Counted from the stretch's first letter, positions 56,201 through 59,285 are shown. The stretch is DNA of 62,000 nucleotides from Symsagittifera roscoffensis (GCF_963678635.1 NC_087065.1:71061345-71123344); one strand, 5' to 3'. Notes: generated by a model from the sequence alone, not told the origin. Numbers and translations are program-made.

Positions 56201-56761
56201 TACTTTAAAATTCACATTCTGAGCGAAGAAGTTTCTCAGAACTTTTGGGCAAAAACTTTTCAAATTTCTAATTTAACTATAGGTTTGCCCAATTTATGAC
56301 TGAATGTATGTTCTTGCAATGCAAAGTATGAAGAAAAAATTGTTCAAAATAGTTAATTTGTTCTTCATGCAAAATTCATTGTATCATGACAACTCTAATT
56401 TTGTTTTTCGAACTTAAAGTTCAAATTTGGGAGGGGGGAGCTGAAAAGAACCCAAAAAATTGTTTACCTGTGTGTGGGCTAATTTGGTCACACATTCTAG
56501 CATGACCCCTTTAGATGCCTCATACACAATTTCCTGTGCAGGCTGGTTGATGATTTCAGGCGACATACTACTCATGTAACGCCTACTGCTCTGCACATCG
56601 GAACTATCGGCGAGTAGGAACTTTCCGTAGTCTCCATCGATTGCGTAATCGCCATCGATTGCGTAATCGGTTGAGATGTCGTCTTCTGATTGGGTAGATC
56701 CATGTTGAATAATGAAAAGTGATATCAGAAAAAAAGCCAATGGGCATCGTCTAGTCTTCAT
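16765..56761 (-). CDS. Dscam: DSCAM-family cell adhesion receptor (full gene, 27 coding exons)
   Basis: Single-pass neuronal adhesion/recognition receptor; family members act by homophilic binding at the cell surface in axon guidance and self-avoidance. Exons on the minus strand: 56468-56761, 55860-56061, 50813-50962, 49634-49780, 48872-49147, 48303-48572, 47548-47907, 43147-43249, 41058-41896, 40132-40409, 39916-40012, 39481-39612, 39064-39222, 38509-38579, 37314-37602, 33459-33611, 32892-33181, 32389-32545, 31585-31908, 31129-31476, 30243-30593, 29245-29433, 24493-24966, 23881-24299, 22765-22939, 20203-20517, 16765-17204. They sum to 7302 nt, giving 2433 residues plus TGA, with matching phase at every junction and GT-AG at every intron. 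Domain order is signal peptide, Ig1-9, FNIII1-4, Ig10, FNIII5-6, TM (about 1795-1819) and a ~614-residue tail, which is the diagnostic DSCAM order. Each Ig has its cysteine pair. The tail is longer than that of typical family members. Four more small tail exons may be spliced in and are listed separately. The family assignment is secure; which paralog it is remains open. Confidence 0.95.
17665..17724 (-). CDS. Dscam: Candidate 60-nt tail cassette exon c
   Basis: A 60-nt open stretch between acceptor TTTTTTTCTAG and donor CCAG|GTATAA reads in phase 1 as ASLYASNFVQTHHRRVPSFP. It is symmetric, so it can be skipped, and contains one tyrosine and a basic HHRR. It is not related to cassettes a and b. 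It lies 461 nt before the last exon in transcript order. Splicing is inferred. Confidence 0.58.
17917..17973 (-). CDS. Dscam: Candidate 57-nt tail cassette exon b (TPVHV type)
   Basis: The second 57-nt open stretch reads in phase 1 as EIAQVATTFLTPVHVWNSQ. The acceptor TTTTTTGCAG is strong and the donor CAAG|GTTTAT is weak, as often seen for regulated exons. Its centre aligns with cassette a at protein (TPVHV) and nucleotide level, pointing to an ancient exon duplication. A different frame (starting NSTSGDD) is also open, but it does not match the phase of the neighbouring exons. Confidence 0.62.
18261..18317 (-). CDS. Dscam: Candidate 57-nt tail cassette exon a (TPVHV type)
   Basis: A 57-nt open stretch between acceptor GCTAATTTAG and donor AAAG|GTAAAG reads in phase 1 as ELIEMTQPLFYTPVHVKSK. 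This is 19 residues with no stop, so it fits the phase-1 intron 26 without shifting frame. It shares TPVHV and an E-L/I start with the second 57-nt candidate 287 nt downstream. Either the two are both included or they are alternatives. The matched length and motif make chance unlikely. Confidence 0.68.
18915..18985 (+). repeat. Dispersed repeat J fragment
   Basis: CACTTTGTGCTACTTGCACA and CGCTATCTTTG match the copy at 40930-41000. Confidence 0.55.
19410..19655 (+). repeat. Family A element, diverged partial copy
   Basis: Recognisable blocks in order: TGAGCTGGGTTAAATCGTCG, AGCTATATCGCGCGTTGATT, AAAAATGGCTAGTTAAAAAA and GCCGAGCACAAAAATTCTG. Lies in Dscam intron 26. Confidence 0.7.
20203..20517 (-). 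CDS. Dscam: Dscam exon 26: cytoplasmic tail part 4
   Basis: Starts ESSADMQQSASTGNFGSIGG and contains DVYGNQPHV (pYxN-type SH2 ligand pattern) and SNYFELPPNGAQ. It ends SMDSNAKC with donor TGCG|GTTGGT (phase 1). Acceptor ATCACTTCAG is moderate. The following 3.0-kb intron contains three small phase-1 candidate exons. Confidence 0.88.
21474..21985 (-). repeat. Family A element with internal tandem duplication
   Basis: A minus-oriented copy from CTTTCGAAGAACAAGACGG to TTGTACTTTATATGGC. The block TATTGTTGTCCTG...TCACCTGTGATCATTTTTCG occurs twice (about 21588-21690 and 21715-21805). The hairpin end is missing. Confidence 0.85.
22075..22185. repeat. GGACTGTTTTGTATT minisatellite
   Basis: Six GGACTGTTT units at about 15-bp spacing, interrupted once between the third and fourth. 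Open frames on both strands here are repeat-derived. Confidence 0.85.
22765..22939 (-). CDS. Dscam: Dscam exon 25: cytoplasmic tail part 3
   Basis: Starts DPEAQASHGDDTGTEADG and runs through SPLSDSSLETRLVAAEKRK to a basic stretch IRAKSRRG. Phase 0 in (TTTGTTTCCAG) and phase 1 out (AGAG|GTAACA). The acidic start and basic end suggest a flexible linker; no catalytic or folded domain is visible. Confidence 0.88.
23598..23615 (-). CDS. Dscam: Candidate 18-nt microexon of the Dscam tail
   Basis: Exactly 18 nt encoding YVASVN lie between a strong acceptor (CTGCATTTTTCTAG) and a consensus donor (GTGAGT), inside the 0.94-kb intron between exons 24 and 25. That intron is phase 0, and the microexon is phase 0 with no stop, so it can be included or skipped without changing frame. 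It would add a tyrosine next to the SGIGE/DPEAQ junction. Splice sites, phase and length are seen; inclusion in mRNA is inference. Confidence 0.65.
23881..24299 (-). CDS. Dscam: Dscam exon 24: cytoplasmic tail part 2
   Basis: Starts DPTEINPLLLRSLNMHEQA and ends MSHQQQADDSGIGE. It contains EYSAGPLYNLADD and VYKYETPNM; YETP fits a YxxP SH2-ligand pattern. The frame would stop 9 nt past the donor, and GAA|GTGTGT gives a phase-0 exit that joins exon 25 or the 18-nt candidate microexon. A 30-nt stretch at 24059-24091 resembles the flank of family-D repeats. Confidence 0.88.
24493..24966 (-). CDS. Dscam: Dscam exon 23: cytoplasmic tail part 1
   Basis: Starts LGVASKYKSGEYNNT after a TTTTTTTAG acceptor and codes a serine/threonine/glycine-rich tail segment. 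Tyrosines lie in HYLTAE, TYFSGD, TYDPRASIYSGD and SYGNLQ. The phase (1 in, 1 out) joins the TM exon directly, though a further exon in the 4.3-kb intron cannot be excluded. Donor TCGG|GTTAGT. Confidence 0.9.
26026..26430 (+). repeat. Family A element, 5'-truncated
   Basis: Starts at CCCCCCACACGCCATATAAA and ends near GTTACGAAAGTTGGAACAAT; the hairpin end is absent. Lies in the intron after the TM exon. Confidence 0.85.
27300..27600 (-). repeat. Family F element, copy 2
   Basis: Read in reverse it matches 7900-8090 (TTACCAACAGCTTGCATAAT, AAGCTATTTTGAGGGTTT, TCATTTTCCATACCAAA). The adjoining sequence carries CATGCATGG and GCGCGACGTATATATGG motifs like copy 1. Confidence 0.75.
28592..28687. repeat. 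Nested palindrome
   Basis: CTAGGTGTCTAAT at 28610-28622 and its exact complement at 28627-28639 (4-nt loop) are enclosed by AAACGATTTAA / TTAAATCGTTT outer arms. A third small hairpin, GAAGCGA-GCCG-TTCGCTTTTC, lies between. Confidence 0.85.
28822..28906 (-). tRNA. tRNA-His-like gene with 13-nt duplication, probably a pseudogene
   Basis: On the minus strand the acceptor arms GTCCAGA and TCTGGAC pair perfectly. The D-arm is TCGTCTAGTGGTTAGGA and the T-arm is CCAGG-TTCGAAT-CCTGG. The anticodon stem-loop TTGCG-TTGTGGC-CGCAA gives anticodon GTG (His). A 13-nt unit, GGACATTGCGTTG, occurs twice in tandem, making 85 nt instead of the 72 expected for tRNA-His. Without the duplication the molecule folds canonically. 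It lies inside the Dscam intron after the TM exon. It is a pseudogene, a tRNA-derived repeat, or less likely a gene that must be processed. Confidence 0.75.
29245..29433 (-). CDS. Dscam: Dscam exon 22: juxtamembrane and transmembrane helix
   Basis: Codes an acidic extracellular linker (DSIDHESETAADTFSG), then a ~25-residue hydrophobic helix from HLVLVALILC to CFCLCKRK with a basic stop-transfer end. The acceptor (GTGGGTGACTTCAG) has a weak pyrimidine tract; the donor is ACAC|GTTAGT. Phase 1 both sides. Only one TM exon is visible, unlike Drosophila Dscam1 with two alternatives. Confidence 0.88.
29578..30198 (-). repeat. Family B element (reverse) in Dscam intron 21
   Basis: ATCTAGGACTTTCATTAGGTC, GACCAAATTGATTTTCCGAG, then GGTCGGCCGAAAATGGATGT and a G-rich end. 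Longest family-B copy in the window. Confidence 0.75.
30243..30593 (-). CDS. Dscam: Dscam exon 21: FNIII-6
   Basis: Starts APKAPSKSQLLLASNATQLT; the core is QGCPITSFHI ... LQPKAWYLIEVVAKNSAGKT. A basic/serine-rich insert (KSGSKKSRRSTSHNSGDD) lies mid-domain. Phase 1 both sides (TCTTTCAG acceptor, GGCG|GTGAGT donor). This is the last extracellular domain. Confidence 0.93.
30996..31098 (+). repeat. Family D foldback, copy 1 (Dscam intron 20)
   Basis: GCTGCATTCTGATTGGTTGA precedes arm CTACTTAACAATCTCC (31035-31050), a C-run, and the pairing arm GGAGATTGTTTAGTAG (31081-31096), 15 of 16 bases complementary. Confidence 0.85.
31129..31476 (-). CDS. Dscam: Dscam exon 20: FNIII-5
   Basis: Starts APPRPPSLNLESVSVDDVTV and carries the FNIII core YAIQGLKCGTHYSVYVVAQN. 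The conserved GLKCGTxY segment supports FNIII-5 of DSCAM. Phase 1 both sides (TTTTTTCAG acceptor, GCTG|GTGAGT donor). Confidence 0.93.
31585..31908 (-). CDS. Dscam: Dscam exon 19: Ig10
   Basis: A single-exon Ig domain placed between FNIII-4 and FNIII-5, the hallmark position of DSCAM Ig10. Cysteines are in LLSCPVFGNPKPEVWW and YSCHAQNKFGDDK. An acidic/serine loop (KSTDDDDINSQS) follows the tryptophans. Phase 1 both sides (TTTTCAG acceptor, CTCG|GTTAGT donor). Confidence 0.94.
32030..32206 (+). repeat. Family E element, copy 1
   Basis: ATGATCCGTGCTCGTTGCTTGAGGGTGAGG (in part), CCAGCCCAGAAAA, GCATGTAGATCTTAA, GAGCTGAACAGCTC and GTGGATAAATCGTCTTAA match the reverse of 45390-45570 over about 175 bp. 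SINE-like size; no RNA polymerase III boxes confirmed. Confidence 0.75.
32389..32545 (-). CDS. Dscam: Dscam exon 18: end of FNIII-4
   Basis: Begins NGVRTVLVRPNKDSLEVDG and ends in the FNIII motif YKVYVSAFTSAGEGLPSAP. Acceptor CTATTTAG at phase 0, donor AGGG|GTGAGC at phase 1. Both flanking introns carry C-runs; the downstream one also holds a family-E repeat. Confidence 0.93.
32892..33181 (-). CDS. Dscam: Dscam exon 17: end of FNIII-3 and start of FNIII-4
   Basis: The first half (SIDGLTPYTNYSISILGYTT, AGDGVASAAVYATT) closes FNIII-3. KPSSPEKIKVFMKSASSI then VVWAAPLEPNGIITSYKVY starts FNIII-4. Acceptor TTTTTTTCAG at phase 1, donor CAG|GTACAA at phase 0. Confidence 0.93.
33350..33428. repeat. 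TATAGTAAAA minisatellite
   Basis: About eight copies of a 10-bp unit, alternating TATAGTAAAA and GATAGTAAAA, directly next to the donor of Dscam exon 16. Confidence 0.95.
33459..33611 (-). CDS. Dscam: Dscam exon 16: first half of FNIII-3
   Basis: Codes VPSKPPSNVVVVPGRDSRSL, then FVSFVGIPLRYAHGDIMGYK. FNIII-3 in the family has the same PPxxxR(Y)xNGxIxGY pattern. Acceptor TTTTTAG, donor CATG|GTAAGT, phase 1 both sides. Confidence 0.92.
34249..34296. repeat. 18-bp tandem repeat
   Basis: GGCCTTAACATCAATTAT occurs about 2.5 times in a row. Confidence 0.85.
34510..34904 (-). repeat. Family B element with both ends (reverse)
   Basis: Left end GCTGATCTAGAATTTTC and right end CTAAATCCGCCCCTGC are inverted relative to each other, suggesting terminal inverted repeats of the form GGGGCGGAT(C/T)TAG. 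Internal GGTCGACCGAAAAGGGATGT matches other copies. Confidence 0.75.
35270..35415 (+). repeat. Dispersed repeat I, copy 1
   Basis: CTTGCTTGAATTTAGACG, GGTTTTTCTCGACACTGGGA and TCGAATTGCGACTGAAAGGG recur at 52190-52345, 52450-52560 and 57350-57545 (reverse/forward parts). Confidence 0.6.
37314..37602 (-). CDS. Dscam: Dscam exon 15: rest of FNIII-2
   Basis: Begins SPDMDNRNGKIIGYDLRY. A proline/threonine-rich insert (RPTPSTQQPSAPTVS) precedes IEYLDKFTQYCFEIRAKTRV and ends ICARTRED. Acceptor TTTTTACAG at phase 0, donor GACG|GTAATA at phase 1. The insert makes the domain longer than a usual FNIII. Confidence 0.92.
37690..38195 (-). repeat. Family A element, full-length, Dscam intron 14
   Basis: TTGTTCCGACTTTCGATACG at one end and CAGGGCTTCGCCCTGATACG then AGCAGTCTTGTTT at the other. 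All internal blocks present. Confidence 0.92.
38383..38476 (+). repeat. Family D foldback, copy 2 (Dscam intron 14)
   Basis: ATTCTGATTGGCTGAAAA, then arm ACCAAGTTAACAT (38418-38430), a C-run, and GTGTTAACTTGGT (38464-38476). Confidence 0.85.
38509..38579 (-). CDS. Dscam: Dscam exon 14: start of FNIII-2
   Basis: A 71-nt exon translating APDGPPADFYIKVLSSTS then VNISWK, the first strands of FNIII-2. Acceptor TTTGTTTCAG, donor GGAAG|GTACAA, phase 1 in and 0 out. The next intron contains a full family-A repeat (37690-38195) and a family-D foldback (38383-38476). Confidence 0.9.
38725..38932 (+). repeat. Family B element, partial
   Basis: TTCGGCCGACCAACTTGAAA, AAAGGCGCCTTTGGCGCCAA and GAACGCACCCTGAAAAACGC, in family-B order. 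Confidence 0.8.
39064..39222 (-). CDS. Dscam: Dscam exon 13: second half of FNIII-1
   Basis: Codes DSDFQEEIVDAMKTRVLV and SGLHPATGYSFFVVSETAQG, the typical FNIII E-F-G strands with LxPxTxY. Phase 1 in (TTTTTTTAG) and out (GCAG|GTAAGA). Confidence 0.93.
39481..39612 (-). CDS. Dscam: Dscam exon 12: first half of FNIII-1
   Basis: Codes EMPDSPRNLKYSKVTSDSV, then SFSWEKPFNGNSPLIGYRVK, the A-C strands of a fibronectin type III domain with the conserved P, W and Y positions. Acceptor TTGTTTAG, donor TATG|GTAAGT, phase 1 both sides. Confidence 0.93.
39916..40012 (-). CDS. Dscam: Dscam exon 11: end of Ig9
   Basis: A 97-nt exon translating as ISESKRVDTATYFCEASN followed by TFGKSVYNISLVVL, the closing strands and second cysteine of Ig9. 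Acceptor TTTTTTACAG, donor TTAG|GTGAGC, phase 0 in and 1 out. It is needed to complete the Ig fold. Confidence 0.93.
40132..40409 (-). CDS. Dscam: Dscam exon 10: most of Ig9
   Basis: Begins IPPYFGPSNSEMSVTLGSS with the first Ig9 cysteine in LTCEVFGDKPMSVRW. A charged stretch (QSKGQKVNKEQQLTDDD) precedes STISHLT. Acceptor TTTTAG, donor ACT|GTACGT at phase 0. Confidence 0.92.
40482..41000 (+). repeat. Dispersed repeats I and J, with ~128-bp internal duplication
   Basis: GCAAGCGAGCAGGCTTATAA and TTAAGCAAATAAAACTAG match 57350-57425 in reverse. AAGCAAATCAAACTGGTTAT repeats the latter block 128 bp on. TGTGCGCTACTTGCACAC and CGTCAGATCTTTTTATCACA match 51925-52060 in reverse (repeat J). Confidence 0.65.
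41058..41896 (-). CDS. Dscam: Dscam exon 9: end of Ig6, Ig7 and Ig8
   Basis: The longest exon (839 nt), residues about 601-880. It opens phase 2 with YYRSQKLPYNHRQAVHQNG, completing Ig6 (cysteine in YECRAEPDQQ). Ig7 follows (cysteines in ATCVASVGDPP and YTCQAINSVGTA), then Ig8 (IPCATIGNPKPKVKW and YMCQASNGIGSD). Having Ig7 inside one fused exon leaves no room for a Dscam1-style variable Ig7 array. Phase 1 out (AACA|GTAAGC). Confidence 0.94.
42531..42882 (-). repeat. Family B element (reverse), Dscam intron 8
   Basis: GGGCGGATCTAGGATG, TTAGGTCGACCAAATTGATT, GCGCCCAAGGCGACTTTGAG and CGGCCGAAAATGGATGTCGC. Confidence 0.82.
43147..43249 (-). CDS. Dscam: Dscam exon 8: first half of Ig6
   Basis: Codes GGPLIEEMENEIAVAKRQ and LHCFVAGYPIKQISW. 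This matches the family's strongly conserved CPVAGYPI region. Acceptor TTTTCCAG, donor TCTTG|GTGAGT. The intron splits the tryptophan codon (phase 2) and is about 1.25 kb before the next exon. Confidence 0.93.
44159..44177. repeat. G-run
   Basis: A near-uninterrupted run of about 18 G followed by TTGGAAGGGGGTGG. Could form a G-quadruplex in Dscam intron 7; no partner C-run nearby. Confidence 0.9.
45174..45215 (+). repeat. Family A end fragment
   Basis: CAACAAGTCTGCTCGTATCA followed by GGTAAAAACCCTGAATG, the hairpin end only. Confidence 0.7.
45390..45570 (-). repeat. Family E element, copy 2
   Basis: Reverse-strand match to 32030-32206, with the palindrome AGAGCTGTACAGCTC, TGGGCTGGTTAATGTTGC and ACGAGCACGGATCATGG. 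Confidence 0.75.
45692..45936 (+). repeat. Family A element, internally deleted
   Basis: Both ends present (ACAAGACTGCTCGTATCAGG and CCGTTACTTTCGTTATGAAA), but the middle between TTTCGCTCCGAGTTACA and CCACCCGAGCACAA is missing, leaving about 245 bp. Confidence 0.88.
46250..46552 (-). repeat. Family B element (reverse), subtype 2
   Basis: TTTCAGGTCGGTACAAATTA, CCTATAGTATAAAGAACCCT, TTTTTTTGCGCGCTTCTGCT. Closer to 47183-47390 than to other B copies. Confidence 0.75.
47183..47390 (-). repeat. Family B element (reverse), subtype 2
   Basis: TTTTTAGGTCGTTCCAAATT, CCTATAGTATAAAGAACCCT and GGCGCGCTTCTACTCAAAAT match 46290-46450 closely, suggesting a recent local or family-level duplication. It ends about 160 bases from Dscam exon 7. 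Confidence 0.78.
47548..47907 (-). CDS. Dscam: Dscam exon 7: Ig5 (long)
   Basis: One-exon Ig domain of about 120 residues, starting ETPAEMTGVFSTKISS. Cysteines are in LECTAFGSPLPE and YTCKAFNKAGVD. It is longer than its neighbours because of an insert between the tryptophan strand and the E strand (around EADRKSAYDPERTNFR). Phase 1 in and out (AAAG|GTTAGA). Confidence 0.93.
48106..48190 (-). repeat. Family D foldback, copy 3 (Dscam intron 6)
   Basis: Arms GAACAGTCTCCCCCC (48106-48120) and GGGAGGAGATTGTTC (48133-48147). Reverse-strand CCGATTGGCTGAAAAA flank at 48170-48185. Confidence 0.82.
48303..48572 (-). CDS. Dscam: Dscam exon 6: Ig4
   Basis: One-exon Ig domain starting DPLKLVDQSS. Cysteines are in LELNCTLRGTRL and YQCFAHSSSQ; the core tryptophan is in VKWFRDAT. 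Acceptor TTTTGTAG, donor AAAG|GTAAGG, phase 1 on both sides. Confidence 0.94.
48872..49147 (-). CDS. Dscam: Dscam exon 5: Ig3
   Basis: A complete Ig domain in one exon. The cysteines are in KLVCFVRSSLP and YTCTMQNDLGAD, and the tryptophan is in FTWKQGSRTLDA. It starts AVTERAPRSYES after a long polypyrimidine CAG acceptor. Phase 1 in and out (GAAG|GTTGGA). Confidence 0.94.
49634..49780 (-). CDS. Dscam: Dscam exon 4: second half of Ig2
   Basis: Codes GGRYEFTSRGQLYIRHV and FKCHAIHRVTKVKKYSPA. These match the conserved end of DSCAM Ig2 (the family has a CxxxHRxT motif there). Phase 1 in (TTTTTAG acceptor) and phase 1 out (CACG|GTTAGT donor). Confidence 0.94.
49888..50269 (+). repeat. Family B element, nearly complete, Dscam intron 3
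   Basis: GATTCGACCCCCTGCC, CTTTTGGCCGACCGACC, CCCCTTCGGCGCCAATATAT, GGGGGAGCGCGCGCC, GGGAGAGCTCAAAAAATCAA, then C15 and ATCCTAGATCCGCCCCTG as the right end. Confidence 0.88.
50813..50962 (-). CDS. Dscam: Dscam exon 3: first half of Ig2
   Basis: Codes WALEVDSVTTQLGSSALFTC and a VVDWLHD tryptophan strand, the N-terminal half of Ig2. Acceptor TTTCAG and donor AGTG|GTGAGT are both strong; phase is 1 in and 1 out. In Drosophila Dscam1 the corresponding Ig2 half is encoded by a variable exon array. Only one copy is visible here. Confidence 0.93.
51052..51313 (+). repeat. Family B element, internally deleted
   Basis: Left end CAGTGGCGGTTTTAGG with an 11-G run and right end TTCTAGATCCGCCGC, inverted relative to each other. 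The core with CTTTGGCGCC is missing. Confidence 0.78.
51925..52085 (-). repeat. Dispersed repeat J, copy 2
   Basis: Reverse of 40840-41000: GATAGCCGGTGTCTGCG, AGTAGCACAGAATGTTCC and GTGTGATAAAAAGATCTGAC. Confidence 0.6.
52190..52560 (+). repeat. Dispersed repeat I, two adjacent partial copies
   Basis: GTTCGCTTGCTTTACTCG, AAACCAGTTTTTCTCATCAC and GGGCTTTAATATG, then a second AAACTAATTTTTCTCAATAC and GTCGTTCGAATTACGA with TGTAAGGGTT. Confidence 0.6.
52821..52875 (+). repeat. Family A end fragment
   Basis: CAAGACTGCTCGTATCAGAG, CAACGCCCTGAAGATTCCG and ACTGCC; only the hairpin end is present. Confidence 0.78.
53263..53806 (+). repeat. Family A element, full-length
   Basis: AACAAGACTGCTCGTATCAG, GGCGAAGCCCTGAATG, CCCCACACGCCATATAAA, CGTTACTTTCGTATCGAAAG and TCGGAACAAT. 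Faces the next copy tail to tail. Confidence 0.93.
53862..54404 (-). repeat. Family A element, full-length, inverted partner
   Basis: Mirror of 53263-53806 and very similar in sequence. The 55-bp spacer between them repeats part of its own flank (ATGAGACGTCAA twice). Together they could fold into a long hairpin in the Dscam pre-mRNA. Confidence 0.93.
54405..55859. other. Rest of Dscam intron 2, no feature recognised
   Basis: AT-rich. CACCAAGCTGTCAA occurs twice (near 54806 and 55344) without further extension. Confidence 0.45.
55860..56061 (-). CDS. Dscam: Dscam exon 2: rest of Ig1
   Basis: Starts LTWRMADG after a TTAACAG acceptor and carries the second Ig cysteine in YHCVAMNPFGSVIS, which matches the end of the DSCAM Ig1 fold. 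The donor is CCT|GTTAGT at phase 1. The following intron (about 4.9 kb) is the longest in the gene and holds a pair of inverted family-A repeats. Confidence 0.92.
56468..56761 (-). CDS. Dscam: Dscam exon 1: signal peptide and start of Ig1
   Basis: Codes residues 1-98. The protein starts MKTRRCPLAFFLISLF, a clear signal peptide with likely cleavage near STQ. An acidic spacer follows that carries a DYAIDG repeat encoded by an 18-nt direct duplication. Ig1 then begins (PEIINQPAQEIVYEASKG, first cysteine in LECVTK). The donor is CAG|GTAAAC at phase 0. A TTTTTGTTTTAG acceptor 25 nt upstream of the ATG suggests this exon begins near 56786 and that a noncoding 5' exon lies further away. Confidence 0.93.
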
Positions 56762-57099
56762 ACTTCGCAGAAAAGTATGGTGGATACTAAAACAAAAACC
56801 CCAAAGTTTAGACTGCTAACGAGTCGAACACCATGTCACAGGGCCGAATACGCGGATAGCCGAAAAATAAAATTGCCTCTGGATAGCCTGAAAAATTTTC
56901 AGAAAAAAAGTTCCAGATAGCAAAAAAATTCGATTCAATCTACACCAAAAATTAATTGTTTAAAATTTTAAAAATATAATAATTATAGCATTTTCCTATT
57001 TTAGCACCCCCATCCCAAGTAATTTATGGACCCTCAGAAAAGAAATTTTTTATGATGGGGAAATGCTTGCTTGAAAAAATTCAAAAAAACTTTTGGATC

Positions 57100-57202
57100 A
57101 GCTAAACTTGAGCTATCAACTTGAGCTAAACTTGAGCTATCAATTTGAGCTATCAACTTGAGCTAAACTTGAGCTATCAACTTGAGCTAAGCTTGAGCTA
57201 AA
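57100..57202. repeat. TTGAGCTATCAAC / TTGAGCTAAAC minisatellite
   Basis: Eight TTGAGCTA units separated by alternating TCAAC, TCAAT, AAC and AGC. Lies upstream of the Dscam start codon, within a larger copy of repeat I. Confidence 0.92.
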
Positions 57203-57344
57203 ATTTGACAAAAAATGTTGTAGAAAAATGATTAAAAAAAAAAATTTAAAAAAATCAACATTTTTTATTCAATTTTTTTCGGTAGAAAATGTATTGAATT
57301 TTTTCAAGTTTTTTGGTGCCTAAAATCTTGCTAAAAATCTCTAA

Positions 57345-57545
57345 AAACTAGTTTTACTTGCTTAAAATTAAGTTTTCAGGGCTGAATTTAAGCATAATTA
57401 GGCTGTTGTAAGCCTGCTTGCTCGCTTTATTCACACAAAATTGAACTAAAAATCAAAAATTTTTAACAAGTTTTTCTCGGTACTGAGAAATATTTTTGAA
57501 AATTTTTAATTTCGTTCAAATCTTGACTGTAAGGGCTTCAATTTG
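57345..57545. repeat. Dispersed repeat I, copy upstream of Dscam
   Basis: CTTGCTTAAAATTAAGTTTT, GGCTGTTGTAAGCCTGCTTG, AAGTTTTTCTCGGTACTGAG and CTGTAAGGGCTTCAA. Confidence 0.6.
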
Positions 57546-58011
57546 GATTAACTTGCAGAACGTGTAACTTTGCAGAAGTTATGCTCATGAAAATGAAAAA
57601 TAAGAAAAACGCACCAATATTTAGCGTAACTCGACCATAAGATAAAACTATCAAAAATGTTCAATAAACCATTAAAAAACCACTTAAACGCAATCGAGTT
57701 TTCAGCTCAGTTTAATCTATCTGCCAGTGAAACTTGCATGTCCGCCCTTTTTTTGAAAACAATTAATATTCATTCAACGATTCTACTAATAGTTTGTAAT
57801 GAAAGAACAACGCTTGTTCAATTGTTAAAGCAATAAATCAATAGTTATGAACATCCAATTATCAGATATGTTTTGCGTTTTGTTTCAGCCAGGTCGATTG
57901 CTTTAAACTTGAGTGCAAATTCAGATGTACCTCATAATTTAGAAGAAATTGCCATCCATAGAGCAGTAGCTTGACGCCAGGGAAACGAAGTTGCCACCCT
58001 CACCCCTCCCC

Positions 58012-58900
58012 TCCCGGGTTGACCAAAAATGCTAGTCATAGAATTTTCATGCAATTCCATAAGTACAGAAAACTGCATGAAAAGTCTATGACTATTAATT
58101 TTTCATATATGGAAATTGTATGACTAGCATTTTTCCATAAACCAAAAATTTTTTTTTTTTTTACCATTTAATTTCTCAAAATTTTTTGGTTGTGTTCGTA
58201 ACCCAATACAAGTGACAAAAAACTTGGTTACTCAAACATAGAGTAACCAAAAATTTAACCGTCTCGCATCAAAAATGCATTGGAAGCGGCCTGAAATGGA
58301 ATTCTGTCGCACACAAATATTTTAACGAAAGTGTCAGAGTTTTAAATTTTTACAAAAATTTTCAAAGTGAATGTTTCTAAAATTTGAAATTTAAATTACC
58401 AGACATTGATCAAGACATACACAAACATGCCACCCAAAAGAAAGAGGAGTTTTAAGCGTTTTTGAAAAAAGTTATTAAGCAAAAAGGGAAAAAATTCAAT
58501 ATTGGTGTGTCCAGGACTACATTATACACACAAAAAATTAAATTTTGCATTGAATTTGTTTTTTTTCAAAAATCGATTTGCGGTTGAAAAACACACAAAA
58601 ATTTGGGGGCCTTTTCGAAAATACTATGGAAATTTTTTGTTGTCGCTATCAAACAAATGCTAGTCACACATTTTCCACATATAGAAATGGTTTGATTAGC
58701 ATTTTTTTGACAAAAAGTTTTTCTTTTTTTTAGTACGATACACCGAATTTTATGCCAAAACATGAGAAATTTCTTGAAAAAGTCGATGATACAATTTTAG
58801 CAAAATGTGTGAAAATTGTTTGACTAGTATTTTTTCATAAATTAAGTTCATGGAATTTTATGATTAGCATTTTTGGTCTATGGAGGTCAACCCTAGCTCC
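58012..58900. repeat. Element G, ~890 bp with inverted ends
   Basis: The left end GGGTTGACCAAAAATGCTAG is mirrored at the right end (read in reverse: GGGTTGACC, a 7-base insert, then ACCAAAAATGCTAATCATAA). The motif ATGCTAGTCA also forms internal hairpins at 58026-58134 and 58655-58712. No transposase frame seen. Confidence 0.75.
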
Positions 58901-59140
58901 CTACAACTCTGGTTGTCAAATTTTCTCAAATTGACCCCCTTTAGAACTATTTTGCGACAGCCATTTCTTATTAACCGGCTCGGAAATTTTTGTCAAGGCG
59001 TCTTTGGCGCAAATATATAAAAACTTTTCAGGAAAGGCGAGAGAAGCCAAATTTCTCAAAATTGTCAAGACTTGAATTTCGCCCAGAAAAATTTCCCACG
59101 GCGGAAATCATTTTGGGCTTGCGACAGAGCTCAAAAATTT
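58901..59140 (+). repeat. Family B element, decayed
   Basis: GGCGTCTTTGGCGCAAATAT and GCTCAAAAATTTTCAAA in family order; the rest is diverged. Confidence 0.5.
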
Positions 59141-59171
59141 TCAAATGGCGGCGTTTCATGTCGATGTTTCA

Positions 59172-59285
59172 GGTACAGGATCTATTTAGCATTTACCCCC
59201 TTTTTTTAAAGAAAAGGGGCAATTGTTAAATAGATTTGAGTGGTAGAAGCTTCGACCAATCAGAATGCAGCAAAACTCAAATTTT
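59172..59285 (-). repeat. Family D foldback, copy 4
   Basis: Arms at 59180-59199 (ATCTATTTAGCATTTACCCC) and 59216-59235 (GGGGCAATTGTTAAATAGAT). The reverse-strand flank TTTTGCTGCATTCTGATTGG is the same as at copy 1. Confidence 0.82.
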
